Notes: generated from the letters alone by a model not told the origin. A stretch of 64,000 nucleotides of DNA from Nectonema munidae (GCA_030549495.1 JAUIRK010001052.1:2294001-2358000), one strand, 5' to 3'. Counted from the stretch's first letter, positions 39,715-53,581 are shown. Program-made: numbers and translations.

Positions 39715-41045
39715 AGTTTGTTCTGACTAAAAATCAAAATTTCAAAGCCCCGTTTTTTAGTTTTTAAATTTAAAATCCTAGATTCCCTCTTTACGCTGAA
39801 TTGAAAAATTCTAATTAAAACGTCATAAATGTTAGATATCAGATGCACCGCTACTTACCTTTTTAACAATGTTGAATTTAAATAGATACACAAGCTGTCT
39901 TATAATGAGGTTTTGTATAATAGAAACTGCTTTTTGGCTTTCTACCCCATAAAAATCCTTTTATCAATTAATCCCCAATTACTTTTAGGCCATAATTTGT
40001 TTGTAAGATGTAATAATGGCTTTACTTCGTCGATTTCTGTTCTCTAAAATATATGTTTATGCGAATTCGGAACTTGGTTCACCTCTAAGATGAAGAAATG
40101 AACACGTAAGATCAAATGATAAAATCAAAGCCTTCATGTGAGATACTTTTTCTTAAATTTGTTATATCAATTTCACTCGATACATTCTAATTTAAAACAA
40201 GCTTTTTTACATCCTAATTTGAATATCTAAAGGTATTTAGAGATTTTTGAAATGTCTAAATCCGATCACATCATTGTTTTCAAGTAGCTTGCGAGCTAAG
40301 CCTTCATCAATCAGTTTTTGACGAATTCGCATACGTTTTGATTGGGATAGTACTTGATTTGAATTTTACCTATCATTCGTGGTCATTTTTTCAAGAGCTC
40401 AGCAAAATGGAAAATTATTTTCCAATTTAAAATAAACTTTATATTAATTATATTGGGAGATGAGATTTGGTCGAAAGCCGAAAGGAGATTTCATTAACAA
40501 TTATAAACCTTAAAGGGTTCGTTGTATCCTTATTGAATTTAACATATCTTATATTTTAAGAATTTGATTAATGAATTCGTTACTTACCTAGTTTTTTGAA
40601 ACACCCAAATAATCAGAAATTTATTTTTAAACCGGCAATTCTCATAGCATTAAAGTGTCACAGACTAAATTTCTATACCACACCTACTTGTAGAAGGAGT
40701 TTGTCTAGTCACAGCGTTTGACAACTCGTATTACTTGATTTATCCCTCCCCTTTAATTCACTTTTTTAACTTCTCGTGCTTATTCACATTGCTTGTCACC
40801 TTTGAAAAGTGGCTTTCTTCATGGATAACCCTTCATTCATTTCCATTATACTAAACTTCACTACAAGGGTGCTTGTGTATCTATTTAAAATTCAACATTA
40901 TTAAAGAGGGAAGTAGGGGTGCATCGGATATCTAACATTTTTGACTTTTTAATTAGAATTTTTTCAATTCAGCGTAAAGTAGGAATCTAATATTTTAAAT
41001 TTAAAAACCAAAAAATGTGCCTTTGAAATTTTTCAGTCATAAGAA
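39715..41045. repeat. Long inverted repeat pair (about 200-base arms)
   Basis: The segment 39715-39925 is the inverse of 40850-41045 with high identity, including CTTGTGTATCTATTTAAA, GATATCTAACATTT and TTCAATTCAGCGTAAAG. About 920 bases lie between and hold no ORF. This could be one foldback-type transposon or two MITE copies in opposite orientation. Confidence 0.6.
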
Positions 41046-41879
41046 ACTCACTTTTTGACTCTACCGTTGATTTTGACTATTCAAATTTTTCCTTACATAC
41101 ATTTGCATATACTATTTTTTACATTCTTGACACAAACTTTCCTATTTGTATTAATACATGTCTGACACAAAAAACATCTAGACATATATAGACACATACA
41201 TAATGCATATAATATATATATATATATACGAATAACATCTAGACATACATACGTAGTACCTACATAATACACATGCGAAGTTGACATTAGACACCGATAC
41301 ACTGAAATACTTAAAGCGGCATTGCCTACTTTTTATAGAATTATTTTGTCTTTAATACAATGCATACTTTTTTAATTAGGAAAACTTTCCTTAAACAAAA
41401 AACAGATGTAGCAATAGTAGTGATGGAGTGACTCAACTGGTAGTCCATAGACCTTTAAGTAACTTTTTGACTCCACGCTTTTCTTGGCTAGATGCTCAAC
41501 GGAAATAATAATCTCGAGTGTATTAAATTAGAAAAAGCATATAAAAATTTGATTCCAGTGTTTCTTTGAATCAATAGAGACTTATAGATGCTATTGAAAA
41601 ATTTTGGGTCAATGTGATTGGTAACTACCTAAATATCTTAGTACAGTATATTTTCCCATTTACATAACTTGAATGTGTTAAAGTGAATTTCTTAGACTTT
41701 TTAACATCGAATTTAAACCCGAAAATCGGCTTCTAATATAAAGTCATCCTTTTTTGCCTTATCAAGTTCTGCTAAAATTGAAGAGCTTAGGGGAGAAAAA
41801 AGTCCAAAATGCTGGTTGCAAAGATACATTTTTTTAATTTAGATACTAGCAAACTTGATTTTTGTTATCGTATCCAAGG

Positions 41880-41995
41880 GAAAAATAATCTTCCATAACT
41901 GGTCAGATGGCAGGGATATCACGATCACGAATCAAAACCGGGACGATTGAATCGAGACCATGTGGTTTGGCCCTAGACCACCTGTGTTAGTGGTC
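41880..41995 (-). repeat. tRNA-derived SINE, family A, second copy
   Basis: On the minus strand it reads GGTCTCGATTCAATCGT-like sequence (B-box region), then CCATCTGACCAGTTATGG and AAGATTATTTTTCCC, which matches the body of the SINE at 2542. It is more decayed, with changes inside the B box. Confidence 0.55.
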
Positions 41996-42037
41996 CAAGT
42001 TTTAAAAGTAATTGAGAACCAGGGAACTATTCTATTG

Positions 42038-43232
42038 GGAAAATTTATTTTTAAGATCTGGTTATAACGAACTACCGCCGAGGGGGCTATTTTATTTCGT
42101 TATATCAGGAAGGACATAAAACAGACAAAAATCTGTGAATAAAACTTCTTTTATTTTAAATACAAACACTGTTCTAAGAAAGTTTCACCTAATGAAAATT
42201 CTCCAAACTAAATTAATATTAGTTTTAGAAGATTATATAAAATTATATGTATACATTTATAAAAAGTTTTCTGTAGGTTGGCATTAAATATTTGAGGTTG
42301 TTATGAGTTAATCACTTCCCCTTATATCATGCATAGTGTAATAAATATACGTTACACGCATGTAAATCCAAATTATATCCATACACCGTCGCCAATAAAA
42401 CATAAGTACATGTAATTAATTATTATTAGTCCATTTATGCCCTCGAAAAGCAAACGATTTTTGAAATTCATATATTAATTAAAATGAAAAAAGCTATCGT
42501 TTGCATTTCTTTAAGAAACATTGGGCGTAAATGGCTTAACATAATAGGGAAATATAAAAGTCATAATATTATAATATTACAACACTTTGCGCTTGGTCAT
42601 AATATCATTTGTTAACTACGCAATACAGTTGAAATAAAGTTCATCAAAACTCTTGGTTAACCGATAACATGTGAGACCTTTCAACACGTCAGAAAACTTT
42701 TGTAGTTTTCGGGATGTGGGAGCTATGTCATCATCTGAATCATCTTGTTGGGGTAGCTTGCTGAATTTCTGCCGTTGTCAATAAACATCAACACATTTCG
42801 TTTCTGACGATGCCTTCTGCCAAACTTTGTAAGCAAGCCTCTACAGATGTCGCTAGTCATCCATGCCTTGATTAGCAGTATAATCCACTGGCAATGATTT
42901 CAAACGTCTTAAGCAATTTGACTGTTTAGACTTAGCGATAACGAGCAACTTGTTCTTCTCACTGCCCTCAATATTGGAGCCAACCAGTAGCTATTTTACT
43001 TAAAATTTGCTAAAACATGACAACAATTTGTGAGAAAGTAAGTTCGTTATATCAGGTTAATTTATAATGACTCTGTGGCTTAAGGGGTGCGCTATATTCG
43101 GAATTTCGTTATAGGCGATTTAACTTAAACATAATAAAGAGGAGATTTTGACCAGGGAAAAATTGTTTCGTTATAAGCGTAATTTGGTGATAATGGACTT
43201 CGTTGTAAACAGATTTCACTATACTCCACTTT
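42038..43232 (-). mobile_element. Tigger/pogo (Tc1-mariner superfamily) transposon, degraded
   Basis: Inverted ends are visible: GATCTGGTTATAACGAACTACC near 42053 and, read from the right, AAATCTGTTTACAACGAAGTCC near 43215. On the minus strand between 42980 and 42770 the transposase reads EGSEKNKLLVIAKSKQ, LKSLPVDYTAN, AWMTSDI and MFIDN, the DDE_1 core of Tigger/CENP-B relatives. At least one frameshift and stops are present, and much of the ORF is missing. A piggyBac-type MITE sits inside it. Confidence 0.75.
42426..42539. mobile_element. piggyBac-type MITE 3, nested in the Tigger element
   Basis: The right end GGGCGTAAATGGCTTAA and left end TTAGTCCATTTATGCCC are inverted partners; the left TTAA has decayed to TTAG. 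Length is 114 bases. It must have inserted after the Tigger element. Confidence 0.6.
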
Positions 43233-43259
43233 TTTTATACCAGTTTTCGTAGTTTCAAT

Positions 43260-43493
43260 CAGGGCTTTGGAGTCAGAGATTTTAAAGAGATGGATTTCGA
43301 GTCGGTTATTTTTAAAGAAAAAAATAGTTTAATATTTGTAAGCATATGGAGAGATGCTTCTTTAGTCGAAAGCGAAGAGTTAGTTTATTAAGTGTTTATA
43401 GTCGTAGGCGAATTTTTTTAAATACTTTGAGTCGGATTTTTGTAAGTACTAGAAGTCGGAGTCAAATATTTTCCATCCCACTCTCCAGCCCTG
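43260..43493. mobile_element. hAT-like MITE (CAGGGCTTTGGAGTC ends)
   Basis: It starts CAGGGCTTTGGAGTCAGAG and ends CTCTCCAGCCCTG, with several GAGTCGG and GTCGGA repeats inside. CAGGGCT-GGAGTC ends are a common hAT terminus. No matching target duplication is visible. It abuts the right end of the Tigger element. Confidence 0.6.
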
Positions 43494-43499
43494 ATTTTA

Positions 43500-46400
43500 A
43501 AAATTGAAATTTTCATCGTGTAACAAAAAGTTCTCACATATTTTCAATTTTATCTTTCAAAAAATTTTTCATTGTTTATAATGCTTGTTAGGTTGCACGT
43601 TTTGTTCAACCCAGTACAAAAAAATGAATTTTTTGAAAGTTAGAAATAATGTTTAAACATTTTAAAAGTATATTCATTCTAATCATATCTAATATTGTAA
43701 TGTATAAAATTGTTTAAAAATTTTTTATCATTTTTTCACATTTTATACTTCATTAAACAACTAAAAATAACCTTTTTATAGTTATCGTTATTTTGAACAA
43801 AAAAGCATCACGTTGTCGTTACTTTAATAAAAAGTTTCGTTTATTTTTTCGAAAAAATCGGTAACTTTTTAGAAAATATTTGAAAAAAGTATTAAAATTC
43901 AAATACGTAATTGTGTTGAAAGTGTTATAATTTTGAAAAATCACATATAAGTTTCTCAAATTGGTTCAACTGGAAGAAAAATTCCCCCGCCCTCCTCCTC
44001 TCATGAATAAATACACAAATCAAGAAAGAATTAAACAAATTTTTAACAAAAATCATGATATTAATAAAACCAAATTTTGAAGCAAATATGGAAATTCTTT
44101 ATAAATTCACTAATATAAAAAAGCTTATTTTGTTATTTAGTTTTTAAAATTATTATCTGAGTCAGGTCTATGTGTTGGAAATCGAGTCATCAATTTAGTT
44201 TAAAAATAGTAAGGTGTTTGAAAATTTTGGACTATGCTAGTGTCTTTAAAAATTCTATTTTTTCGGAAAATTTTTATCACAAAACATTATTTTCAGATTG
44301 GAGCCTATGATAGTCGATTGCAGAAGTGCCTTTCAAGGGTTTTCGCCAATGAAATAAGGGCTAAGATCTTACATTTTTGTTACCTTGACTTTGAAATTAT
44401 GAACGCTTGAGTCGAATTATACATTAAATTTGGAATTAAAAAACAAGAAAAATTGATAATTATTTGGAGAAGTATTGTTTTTATTATTATCTTTAATTTC
44501 AAATAATTTTACATCATTAATGAAAGCGATAAACGATATCCAAGATTCAACGAAAATGTCGTTAATTCTTTTCTTGCAAGAATAAAATAGCTGTTTTTTT
44601 TTTCTGAACCAACTATTAATTATTTTGAAGAAAAATGATCTATTGTTCCATAATTCTCTTTTCCGCTATTCTTCTCTGTTTTGCCCTTTTTCTGGAAAAT
44701 TTATTCGAGTTTTAACTTCAGTATAATCATGATCATTCAGAAGACATACTATTTCATTTACTATCATTTTATTTATTAATGGTTCAAAAAAATGTAGAGA
44801 TTAATATACATTTTTTTTAATAAACACCTCAAACATGAGCACACTCATTCACAGACACTTAGATTGACACACAATACCACCAATTATACTAAAAAAAGTA
44901 CCAAACGATCTATAGAAAATAAAAAAAATGCACGGCGAATGAAATTATCGATATGAGTGTCGAACAAAGCAAAGGACAAACACAATGTTGGAATGTAGAA
45001 GACAAAATAGAGAGTTGAGAAATGAAATGAAAAGGACTTTTGCTTGACCTTGAATAGCAAATTGAATAACGTGCCAAATGCAATAACCTCTTTCCCTACT
45101 ACAATGGGTGAGTCACAAACAAATTTAGTGTTATGGCTAATCCTATGAAGCATAAATCGCATGTTATTAAAGAACGGTAATCTAATCTCTGTAAAAGTTT
45201 CATATTTTTTACATAGGAAATGAAGTTATGTGTTCTGTTAGTTTAATATATGTCTTACGGTTCCATTTATGTCTTAACAATTATGGTAAACAATTTGTTT
45301 GAATCTATAATAATAAAGCACTTTAAAATTTTACTATACCCTAAAAGTTAAATAGTTTGGCTTTTTGAGAGAAATATAAAATTCATTTAAGAAATTGCTA
45401 TTCTAGTGTTTTTTTTTTGGAAAATTGTTCTGTTTGCAAATTTTAAAAGCATTCAATTCCTTATTAGATTTTTGAGAAAACTTTTTTCAAATGAAATCGT
45501 TATCGTTTTGTGAATTGCGGAATTAATTCTTACATATTTAGAGAATAGAAAAGGATCGCTAAAAATATCTTTTAATGTCAAAAATGAATAAGTACCAACG
45601 TGCCCTTTGAACGCTGATCAAAGTTTCCTGTTACTTCGTTTCGCATTCACTTCAGTCAATTTCCTTCCTTTTCCTTAAACTCTCAATTGCGTGAAACCTT
45701 TATAGTGACAGACGTAATTGTCCTCCTATCTTGAATCATGGATAGTTTATAAGAACTCAGCTCTTATCTAATAATGTCTAAATTGTACTTATTGCCATAC
45801 AAATGTTAGAGATTGAGTAGATAATAGGCCGCAAAACAATTTTATCTTTTTGAATTTTCTCGTTTTACTCAACATTGTTAGTGCATAGACATAGTCTCTA
45901 ATAATATAACTGTTTTTAAGCAACATCCTTCATAATCTCTATATATCATTTAGGAATTTATGTAAACACTTCCTTTCTTTCGAAGTAAGTACATCTTATA
46001 AACTCTTGCATCAATGACAAATATTTGCTATGAGCAATTTTTACGCTTTTCTTCTTGAAAGTTTTCGATGAAAGGATTTATTTAATGAAAAGCATATCAG
46101 GTCATCATTTTTAGTTTATTTGTGAGCTATTCGTATTTGCAGGCGTCACAAATCAGTGTATTTCAATTTGACCGCCTTCCTTATCTTATTACTGCATAAT
46201 TATAGCTAACGTGGATACTAATTAAGGTGCTACCTTTGTAAATGCAAATAAATCAACACACCTTTTGAAAATGTGTGTTATTTGCACAAACGTTTCACAT
46301 TTCATTTCACATTACTTTATTCTACGGGCGTGATATTTTTAAGCACAAGAGAATACCTCCCCTTTTCACATTTCTTGTCCTTTCACTGTTTGGTAAGTAG

Positions 46401-47960
46401 AGTTTTGATCTTTTTTCATTATTTGTATGTATATATTGAGAGGAGGCATCTCCAGTGCTTCATTATTCGGTTGCGTATAGAAGTAGAAATTGCAGTCACT
46501 CTAGGGTGCTTTCCTAGAGTAACGTATTTGGGCATACTTTGGTAGTTTCATGCAAAACCCTCACCTTTTTCAGGAAGAGGGATATCTCCAGAATTTTAAT
46601 GAGCGAATGGATTGACTTCAAATTTGAAAATCAAAAATTCGCAGGGAATGAATGTAAAGAAGAAATTAAAAATGATATGCATTTATTTATTCACTAAGGC
46701 AGGAAGGTCTGGCCTGATGTTTTTTTCATCACTATACCGCCAGCTTCACTCTTGTTTGCGAGTGATTGAAAATCTCTGAACAAGGTTGAAATTCTTTATC
46801 TTTATGCGTGTCTCATCTCCAACCTTAATTATTACTTGAGGCATGTCTCTGATCCCCACACAAGAATTCTTCAAAAATAATGCTAACTTGGAGTCCTTTC
46901 AATGGGAATGCACACTTTGCGTTGGTTGTATCGAGCTTTGGAGTATTGGCATTCGAAAGCGGCGCCATTGAATGTCAAAGCCACATGATCTTTTTCGTTT
47001 GATGGGCACATTTAATATATAAGGCTTCTTCCTAATTTTTATTTACAATATCTTTATGTATGATGGTATGAATTATCCAAGGGAGTGTAATTTTTTGCTA
47101 ACTAGCTAGTTAGTTAGTTAGCTGACTAATTAACTAACTATTTAATAACGAACTAATTGTCAATTCATTTTCTTCTATGATTGATTTATACTGTTGCACA
47201 AAAACATAATAGGATTTTTTTACAAAATTTAAGCAGAAGACATGTATTTCAAATGCAGCCGTCAGAAAGAAAATATCCAAACCACGTTCTAAACATTTTT
47301 TACTAATGCTTCTAAATACAAAACCTCTTTTTTTAATTAATTAATTGATACATACTGCTTAAAGGATGAAAAAATTAAAGTTTATCATTTGTAATGAGCC
47401 TAACTTAATTAGAAAAATTTCATTCACAAGCTTTGTCTTCAATGCGTACCTGTTTATGAGAATGTCGAATTGAAAAGTTTTAAATAATATCCCATGTATT
47501 TAATGTCCTTCAACGTGTTACACAATTTTGTATTCGTAATAAGAGCTGAGTACAAATTATGAAAATATTGGTTTAGTGGATTTATACTGTTTCTCAAATT
47601 TGGGTCGCGACCCTTTTCACTGCCATAGTGCATATAATATTAGATCTGACACACACGTACTTCCGACTAATTCGTGTACTTACTTTCCACCTACGCCTCT
47701 TCGTGTTCTTCCTCCCCTCTCCTACTTCTAAATTGAGATATAATTTAAAAACTTTTGAAATTCAATTGTCTTATTATTTGAAACCCATTTTCCTGACTTT
47801 TGCTCTTCTTCTTGTGACTACTCCACATCTTTGTTCCATACATTTCAATTTATCCTATTTTCATATTCTTTACCTAATATAATTTTTTTTACAAAAACTC
47901 TTCTATGATAACATTGTGTAATAAAAATATTTTAATCTATTTTTCATTTTTTTCTGTGTA
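43500..47960. other. AT-rich intergenic DNA, no gene recognised
   Basis: Open frames of 77-92 codons occur by chance composition only (rich in Phe, Leu, Ile). A TTAG/CTAG-rich tract is at 47098-47150. I see no RNA gene or transposase. Confidence 0.5.
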
Positions 47961-47969
47961 AATCTAGCC

Positions 47970-49351
47970 CTGTGGTTCTCAACCTCTTTTTCTCATCGAC
48001 CCATTTTCTTTTGTTTTTTTGGGTGGAGTCCAATTCGTCAAAAGAAAAACATTTTGTATTTCTTAGTAATAATAATAATAATAATACAGTTCACCCTGTT
48101 TATAACCGTCAAACATGATACCCATTTAGAATAAACGTTTTGAACAAGTGAGCGTTCTATCGGGTTTCTACTCCTTTTCAGTTTTTCTGAATGGGGATGT
48201 TGTAGTGGTAAGTTCGGTATAGACAGGCGACCGTTCTATTAAGGTGATCGCTAAGCCAGGTTTTACTGAAATAATATTGCTATAATAATAAATCAAAATT
48301 TCTAAGATTCTCTGTTTATTTTAAAATTTTATATTAAAATTGGCGAGTCTTTGAAAACTTGTAGAAGATGATCACGAATACTCGTATGTTTAGGCTAAGT
48401 TCGATTCACGGAAACGTTAATATAGCAACCTGCATCCCACTAATGATGCGCAAAAAGGTGCACACGGATCTTGCTTGATAACCGTGTGTGATAACGTTGA
48501 TCGAATTGCTCATCCTATTTTATGATATATGTGTTAGACCCATCTCCAATCTCTGCTAAACGGGCGATTTGCAAATATTTTAGTTTCTAAGACTCTATTT
48601 TTTTTTAATTTTAATTTCTCTTTTTTTTTAAATTTGAGTTAATTTTTTTCTTTTTTAATCAACCAAAAAGACAAAAATATTTCTATGCACCTCCAATTTT
48701 TAATTTTTGCCTTTGGACCCCTGTGAATTTTTCATCGATTTGTGATGGACACCTTTTCTCTTGTTTTTTTGGGGATGTACCGCCTCATAGCTATTCGACA
48801 CGAGAAGAGCTTATTCTCAGTAATAATAATATAATATATTAAAATCTATTTGTAAAGATCAAACAGGGGCCCATTGAAAATAACTGTTCTATAAGGGTTC
48901 TTCTCTTTTACAATTCTACTGAATCGGAATGCTGTATATCAATCGGTATAAACAGGTGGCTGTTATTTCAAAGTGACTGCTGAAACAAGTATTACTGTAA
49001 TAATAAAAACTAAAGTCACAATTTGTAGATTTTTTGAAATATTTTTATAGCTTTGATTTATTCGGAAGCATGTCTCTGTAACTTTATAATAGATATAGTA
49101 GACAATATTTCCAATTCATTCTAAAATTCTTTGTTTATTTTAAAATTATATATTAAAAATAATAGCTATTCTATTACAAAATGAATATAGTACTTGTCCT
49201 TCATCTTTGCTAAAATGGAGATGAGCAAATATGAAAAAGATTCGAAGACTATATCCATTAAAAAATTTAATTTATCTTTTTGATTTTTTTTAATTTTTTG
49301 CCTATGAGGACACGTATGAAACACTGAGAGAACCCCCGTTGCGAACCACTG
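47970..49351. mobile_element. hAT-like non-coding element with internal duplication
   Basis: The left end CTGTGGTTCTCAACC and the right end GTTGCGAACCACTG are inverted partners of the CAGTGGTTC type. Inside, 47975-48345 and 48721-49165 align in the same order (microsatellite of ATA units, then AAACATGATACCC-like sequence, then TTCTTTGTTTATTTTAAAAT). No transposase is recognisable and the flanking octamers do not match. Confidence 0.5.
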
Positions 49352-50735
49352 TTTCTTTTTTGATCTCATTTTCAGGAAACATTTTGATTTTTGCGACATT
49401 AATCTACGTTTACATGTTTTAAGATCATTATTTTTTTCCTTTGTTCCAGTGATTATATTAAAAATCGCTAAATTAAATGATATTCTATAAGCGGTCTCTT
49501 TTTGTTATTTTTGTGAAAAATATATTTCCCCTACGCAAAGTAAAATACATCGTTTCAAGTAGCACTGTTGCATAGCATATGACGATTTTGTCTTCAATAT
49601 CTCCAGTTCCAGAAGATAAGGAATTTCCCATTTTTTGTCCAACTTAGAAGTCTACATCTGATACTGATATGTCAGATTCAACTATGGCTGCAACGCAAAA
49701 ACAGAAGCTCACAACAGAAGCCTTGTCTCCTAGACCAAATAGCTTAACAGTCTATGACAGATTTATAACTTACTAAAACGCGCATTGATTTGCTTGGATC
49801 CGAGTAAAAGAATGGAATTTCTTTGCCACAAGTGTAAAAGATTAAAGAATACCGAGTTGATGAAAGTTTTCACGTTTCTACTCAATGTCTGTGCAAACAA
49901 AAGGAGGTTTATTTGAAGATTTAGTCCTGATAAATGGGTAATAAATAAGTAAAGGCTTGTCATATGCTGTGACTTCATGATTAGATATACTAAGCACCAG
50001 TGGCGCACATCTAGGAGCCGACTGCACCTAATAATCTTAGCCTTGTACATAGAGTTTTAGCTCTTAATTGCTTATTTTTATTTTTCCTCTACGGTTGTAG
50101 TAGCATTAACGTCTTCTTTATGATGACAATAATTTTATCTTTGAAGTCAGTTTTGGACTATTTTTTATATAACAAATTAACACATTGATGGAAAATTTTT
50201 GAGTTGATCTATACAGGTATAAATGGAAATTTGCTAAAGCTGACAGAAAGAAAAGTAGATGCGGTGGTTTTTCTTTAACAAGCCAAACTAGATTACTTTA
50301 TTAATCATAGAAGGTACATTTTAGAAAAATAGTAATCCAAGGATATATTTTTTTCTGGAATGCGGCTCCCGTGAGTCGTAATACGAATCATGTTCTCTAG
50401 TTTTGTAAGCAAAAAAATATATAAATGTGTTTCTGTCATTTTTATCATGATTATTGAATAAAGAAAAAAATCCATATTGTAGTGTAAATATTTTACCCGA
50501 AAATATTTCCTCTTATATAAAGGAATTTTTTAATTTAATCATATTAGATGTGAAAATGTTAAAATTTTAATTATAACTAAGAAAAAAGTTTTATCAAATT
50601 TTTACATTATTATATACTTCATTTTGTTATAAGTTTTACTAGTAAAAGTAGATATAATTTTATATTAAAATTTTTTAAATTCCTATCCTATAATCATGTT
50701 ATATCTTCATTTCCAGTAAATGTTAGATGTGTATT
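49352..50735. other. Intergenic DNA with an unassigned coding-like patch
   Basis: Around 49590-49910 the plus strand has coding-like pieces in shifting frames (SDSTMAATQKQKL, then LDPSKRMEFLCHKCKRL) that I cannot assign. CAGTGGCGCACATCTAGG at 49999 looks like a hAT end related to the element at 59766. Confidence 0.35.
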
Positions 50736-50855
50736 GGTCAGGCTAAAACGTGCACTTAATGGCGGTTTTTTTCATGTGAGTTAATAGAAATAAAAAATCC
50801 ATCATGCTTTTTTTACCTGTAAAAGTACACCATTTACCCGCTGATCGGATTCTTA
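50736..50855. mobile_element. Small MITE-like inverted element
   Basis: The left part GGTCAGGCTAAAACGTGCAC is partly inverse to the right part AAAGTACACCATTTACCCGC. A related single end occurs at 36391 (GATCAGGCTAAACGGTGTAC). The family is unknown. Confidence 0.4.
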
Positions 50856-50924
50856 TAAACTTTAAGATTCACATATTTATAAATCATTTATATTTTCTAT
50901 CTTATTAGATTTGGGGCAAGAGTA

Positions 50925-51050
50925 AGGTTGGTTAGATATCGGGTTTGTATAACTCAAGCTCTTGGGTTCGATCCCGCAGCAAGCCTACTTTCCTCATAGT
51001 TCGATACAAGCGGCGCATTTGTGCTATTTCAATGAAAACACGCCACGGTA
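50925..51050 (+). repeat. tRNA-derived SINE, family B, second copy
   Basis: AGTAAGGTTGGTTAGATAT, B box GGGTTCGATCC (50964-50974) and body AGTTCGATACAAGCGGCGCA match the copy at 3911. Confidence 0.6.
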
Positions 51051-51315
51051 CCTTTCTTCGAATCGAGTTATTATTTTTCTTTCTAGGTTCCTAGAGACAC
51101 ACTGTCTCTTATATTTAATTTTTCTTTGGAGGGGGAACTTTTTTTTGTAATTTTCAAAATTTATTATAAAAGAATTTTTGTCCAAGGAAAACACCACCAT
51201 TATTACGCGACATTATACTTACACTTTTAGCTCTCAATCCCACCATAACTGCACTAATTTTATCAAGTCAAATTACGTTGCCAGTAATTCTGATTGCATC
51301 ACTACCTTCTATCCC

Positions 51316-52470
51316 AGTGGTTTTCAAACTGGATTCCGCGGTGCCCTATGCGATCGCGAGGTAGTTGCATGCAGACTGAGAAGGGGTCACTGAATGGATC
51401 GTTTTGCGCAAAACATTGCATCCATTGGGCCATTTGCGATTTTTGCCAATAAGTCACATTTAAAAGAATAAATAATCTAGTCTTTGAATTGAGTACCATT
51501 TTTATCCTTTTGTTGCTTTTCATGCTTAATTTTATAGATGTAAATGTTCATCTTTCTTAATGGCTTTAAAAATGAAATATGACGACTCATACTTGACATT
51601 TGGTTTTACTGCTTTGATTACGTATGGTGGGGAAGAGGAATTTAAGCCTTTTGTATTCTGAAGTGTTAGCATCCACTTTTCTAAAGCCCGTCAAGTGAAG
51701 CTTGCGCTGGAAGTGAAGCATTAGAATTCGGTAAACAAAACTATTGACTATTTTAAACATCAAGCTTAAGGATTGCACAAATCTAGGTTTGATAACAGGA
51801 TGTTTTTGCAAAATATTAAGTATGGTTTGAAAAGTTTCAAAATTATCTGTTGACAAAAAATCCCACAACAGAAAAACAGTTGATATTACTTTGCTGCAAA
51901 GATATCATATTGAAGTGCTAAGAAGTTCCTAACTCGTAAAGTTGAAACATATTTTCCCGTCAAACGATACCGTTAGAAGGCTAATAGTAGAGATGTCTGA
52001 TGACATATCAAAGACTTCTTTTTTGTTTTGCAAAACTCTTAGCAGTAGAACCACTGCATTTGACAAGGTTGGGAATTTTTTACAGCACATGTTATTAAGC
52101 CAGAACATCCACTCGGAGTGTGTACTGACCGTGCTCTAGCAATGTCTTGTTCTTCTAGTTTTTAGACTCTGATTAAGCAAGAATCTCCAGATATAATTGG
52201 TACCCAGTGCGCTATTCATCACCAAGCCTTAAAACGAAAACCATACTTGATGGGTTTAAAATGGGGTAAAAAAGACAGAAGAGTTAAATGATTGAGGAGG
52301 TGCAAAACATCTTTTTTATGAAATGTCTCATAGAGATTTTTCGATTTAAATGGGGCAGTCCTATACTGATGTTACAAGGATGGTTCTGAAAGTTCTGATT
52401 CCATTTGCCACTACATATGAGTGTGAGCCAGAGTTTTCCAAGCTACTTAGCATTGAAACCAAATACCGAA
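51316..52470 (+). pseudogene. hAT transposase remnant, ZBED5-like, copy 2
   Basis: It shares the same terminus at 51316 and the N-terminal and C-terminal blocks with copy 1. The region matching 28240-28800 is deleted, so the catalytic middle is absent. Stops occur throughout. It is useful mainly as a control for dating the insertions in copy 1. Confidence 0.65.
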
Positions 52471-53581
52471 CATTGATTGAATTATTCAGACAATTTTTAA
52501 ATAAACAATGCTGTCAATTTTTTTAGTACAGTAGTTTATATGCTGTTTTTTTAATGAGACCCCCAGTCCGCTACGCTGAAAATTTTAAGAAAGTTTGTAA
52601 ACGACCTTTCAAGCTCAACAAGAGAACAAAATCTTATCCCTTCTTATTTCTATTTACCAATTATCAAAACGGATAGTCACAGTCTATCTTTATCGTCTAT
52701 TGCTAGATATGCTACACTAACCAAATGAAGGTTTTATACCATGACACTAAAATGATCTCTTTTGTAAATCATTAGGGAACAGAATTTTTGGTTGAACAGA
52801 TTTTATATTTAGTGTTCCGTTAAACATATCTTTGTCTTCTAAAAACCATATGGAAAGAGTTGTATTAGAGGACTCATTTGCAATACAGTCAGACCTCATT
52901 TATCCGATAGTAGATTACTCGACAACCCCGCTATCTGATACAATATTTATTGATTAGGAGCTAAATGATTGTTCTCAGCCTCTCATCTCCCTAATTGTCA
53001 ACAAGCCTGGTTCATATCAAATGAATTGGTTAGGTGGATTGATTACTATGTACTGAAATGCATTGTCGTTTAAAATTAAAATTAAAATTTTTTTGCAACG
53101 AAATGTTACCAAGCTTGATTAGTAACACACAAAAACAAAGAATCATCTTATATAATCTTCATATTCTACCTATACATATATTCAGTCAGTGAAGTAAAGT
53201 GTTAACATTTATTTAGGATATGGGTCTATGAATTGTCAGGTATGTAGCCGCGAATTTAAATTTGGCCATTTTAAATAGAAATTGAAGGTGTAAAATTTTT
53301 AGAAGAAATATTCTACAAACTTTAAATTTATATAAATGAGCTATACCAATCCCTACGTTATACGCTATAAATTACATGAAAATGATATTTTTACTAAGTT
53401 TTATTAAAAAAAAATTAAGCAAAGTGTAAAAACATTGCCAACTATTCTAAGAAATATTGATAAAAAAAAAAGTAAAACATAAAATAAGGCGAATATCTAA
53501 GGATAAAGATACTATATATTTGATTTCTAGAATAAAAGACTAAATTGTTTAAATTAGCCCCGTCGTCCACTTCAAGTACCC

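Noticed and set aside
41200-41230. TA-rich repeat as a CRISPR or replication origin
   Set aside because: It is a plain (TA)n microsatellite without spacer structure. CRISPR arrays are not expected in an animal genome.
44884-45162. Hydrophobic 92-codon minus-strand frame as a membrane protein gene
   Set aside because: Its Phe/Leu/Ile-rich content is what AT-rich DNA gives by chance; no splice partners or homology were recognised.
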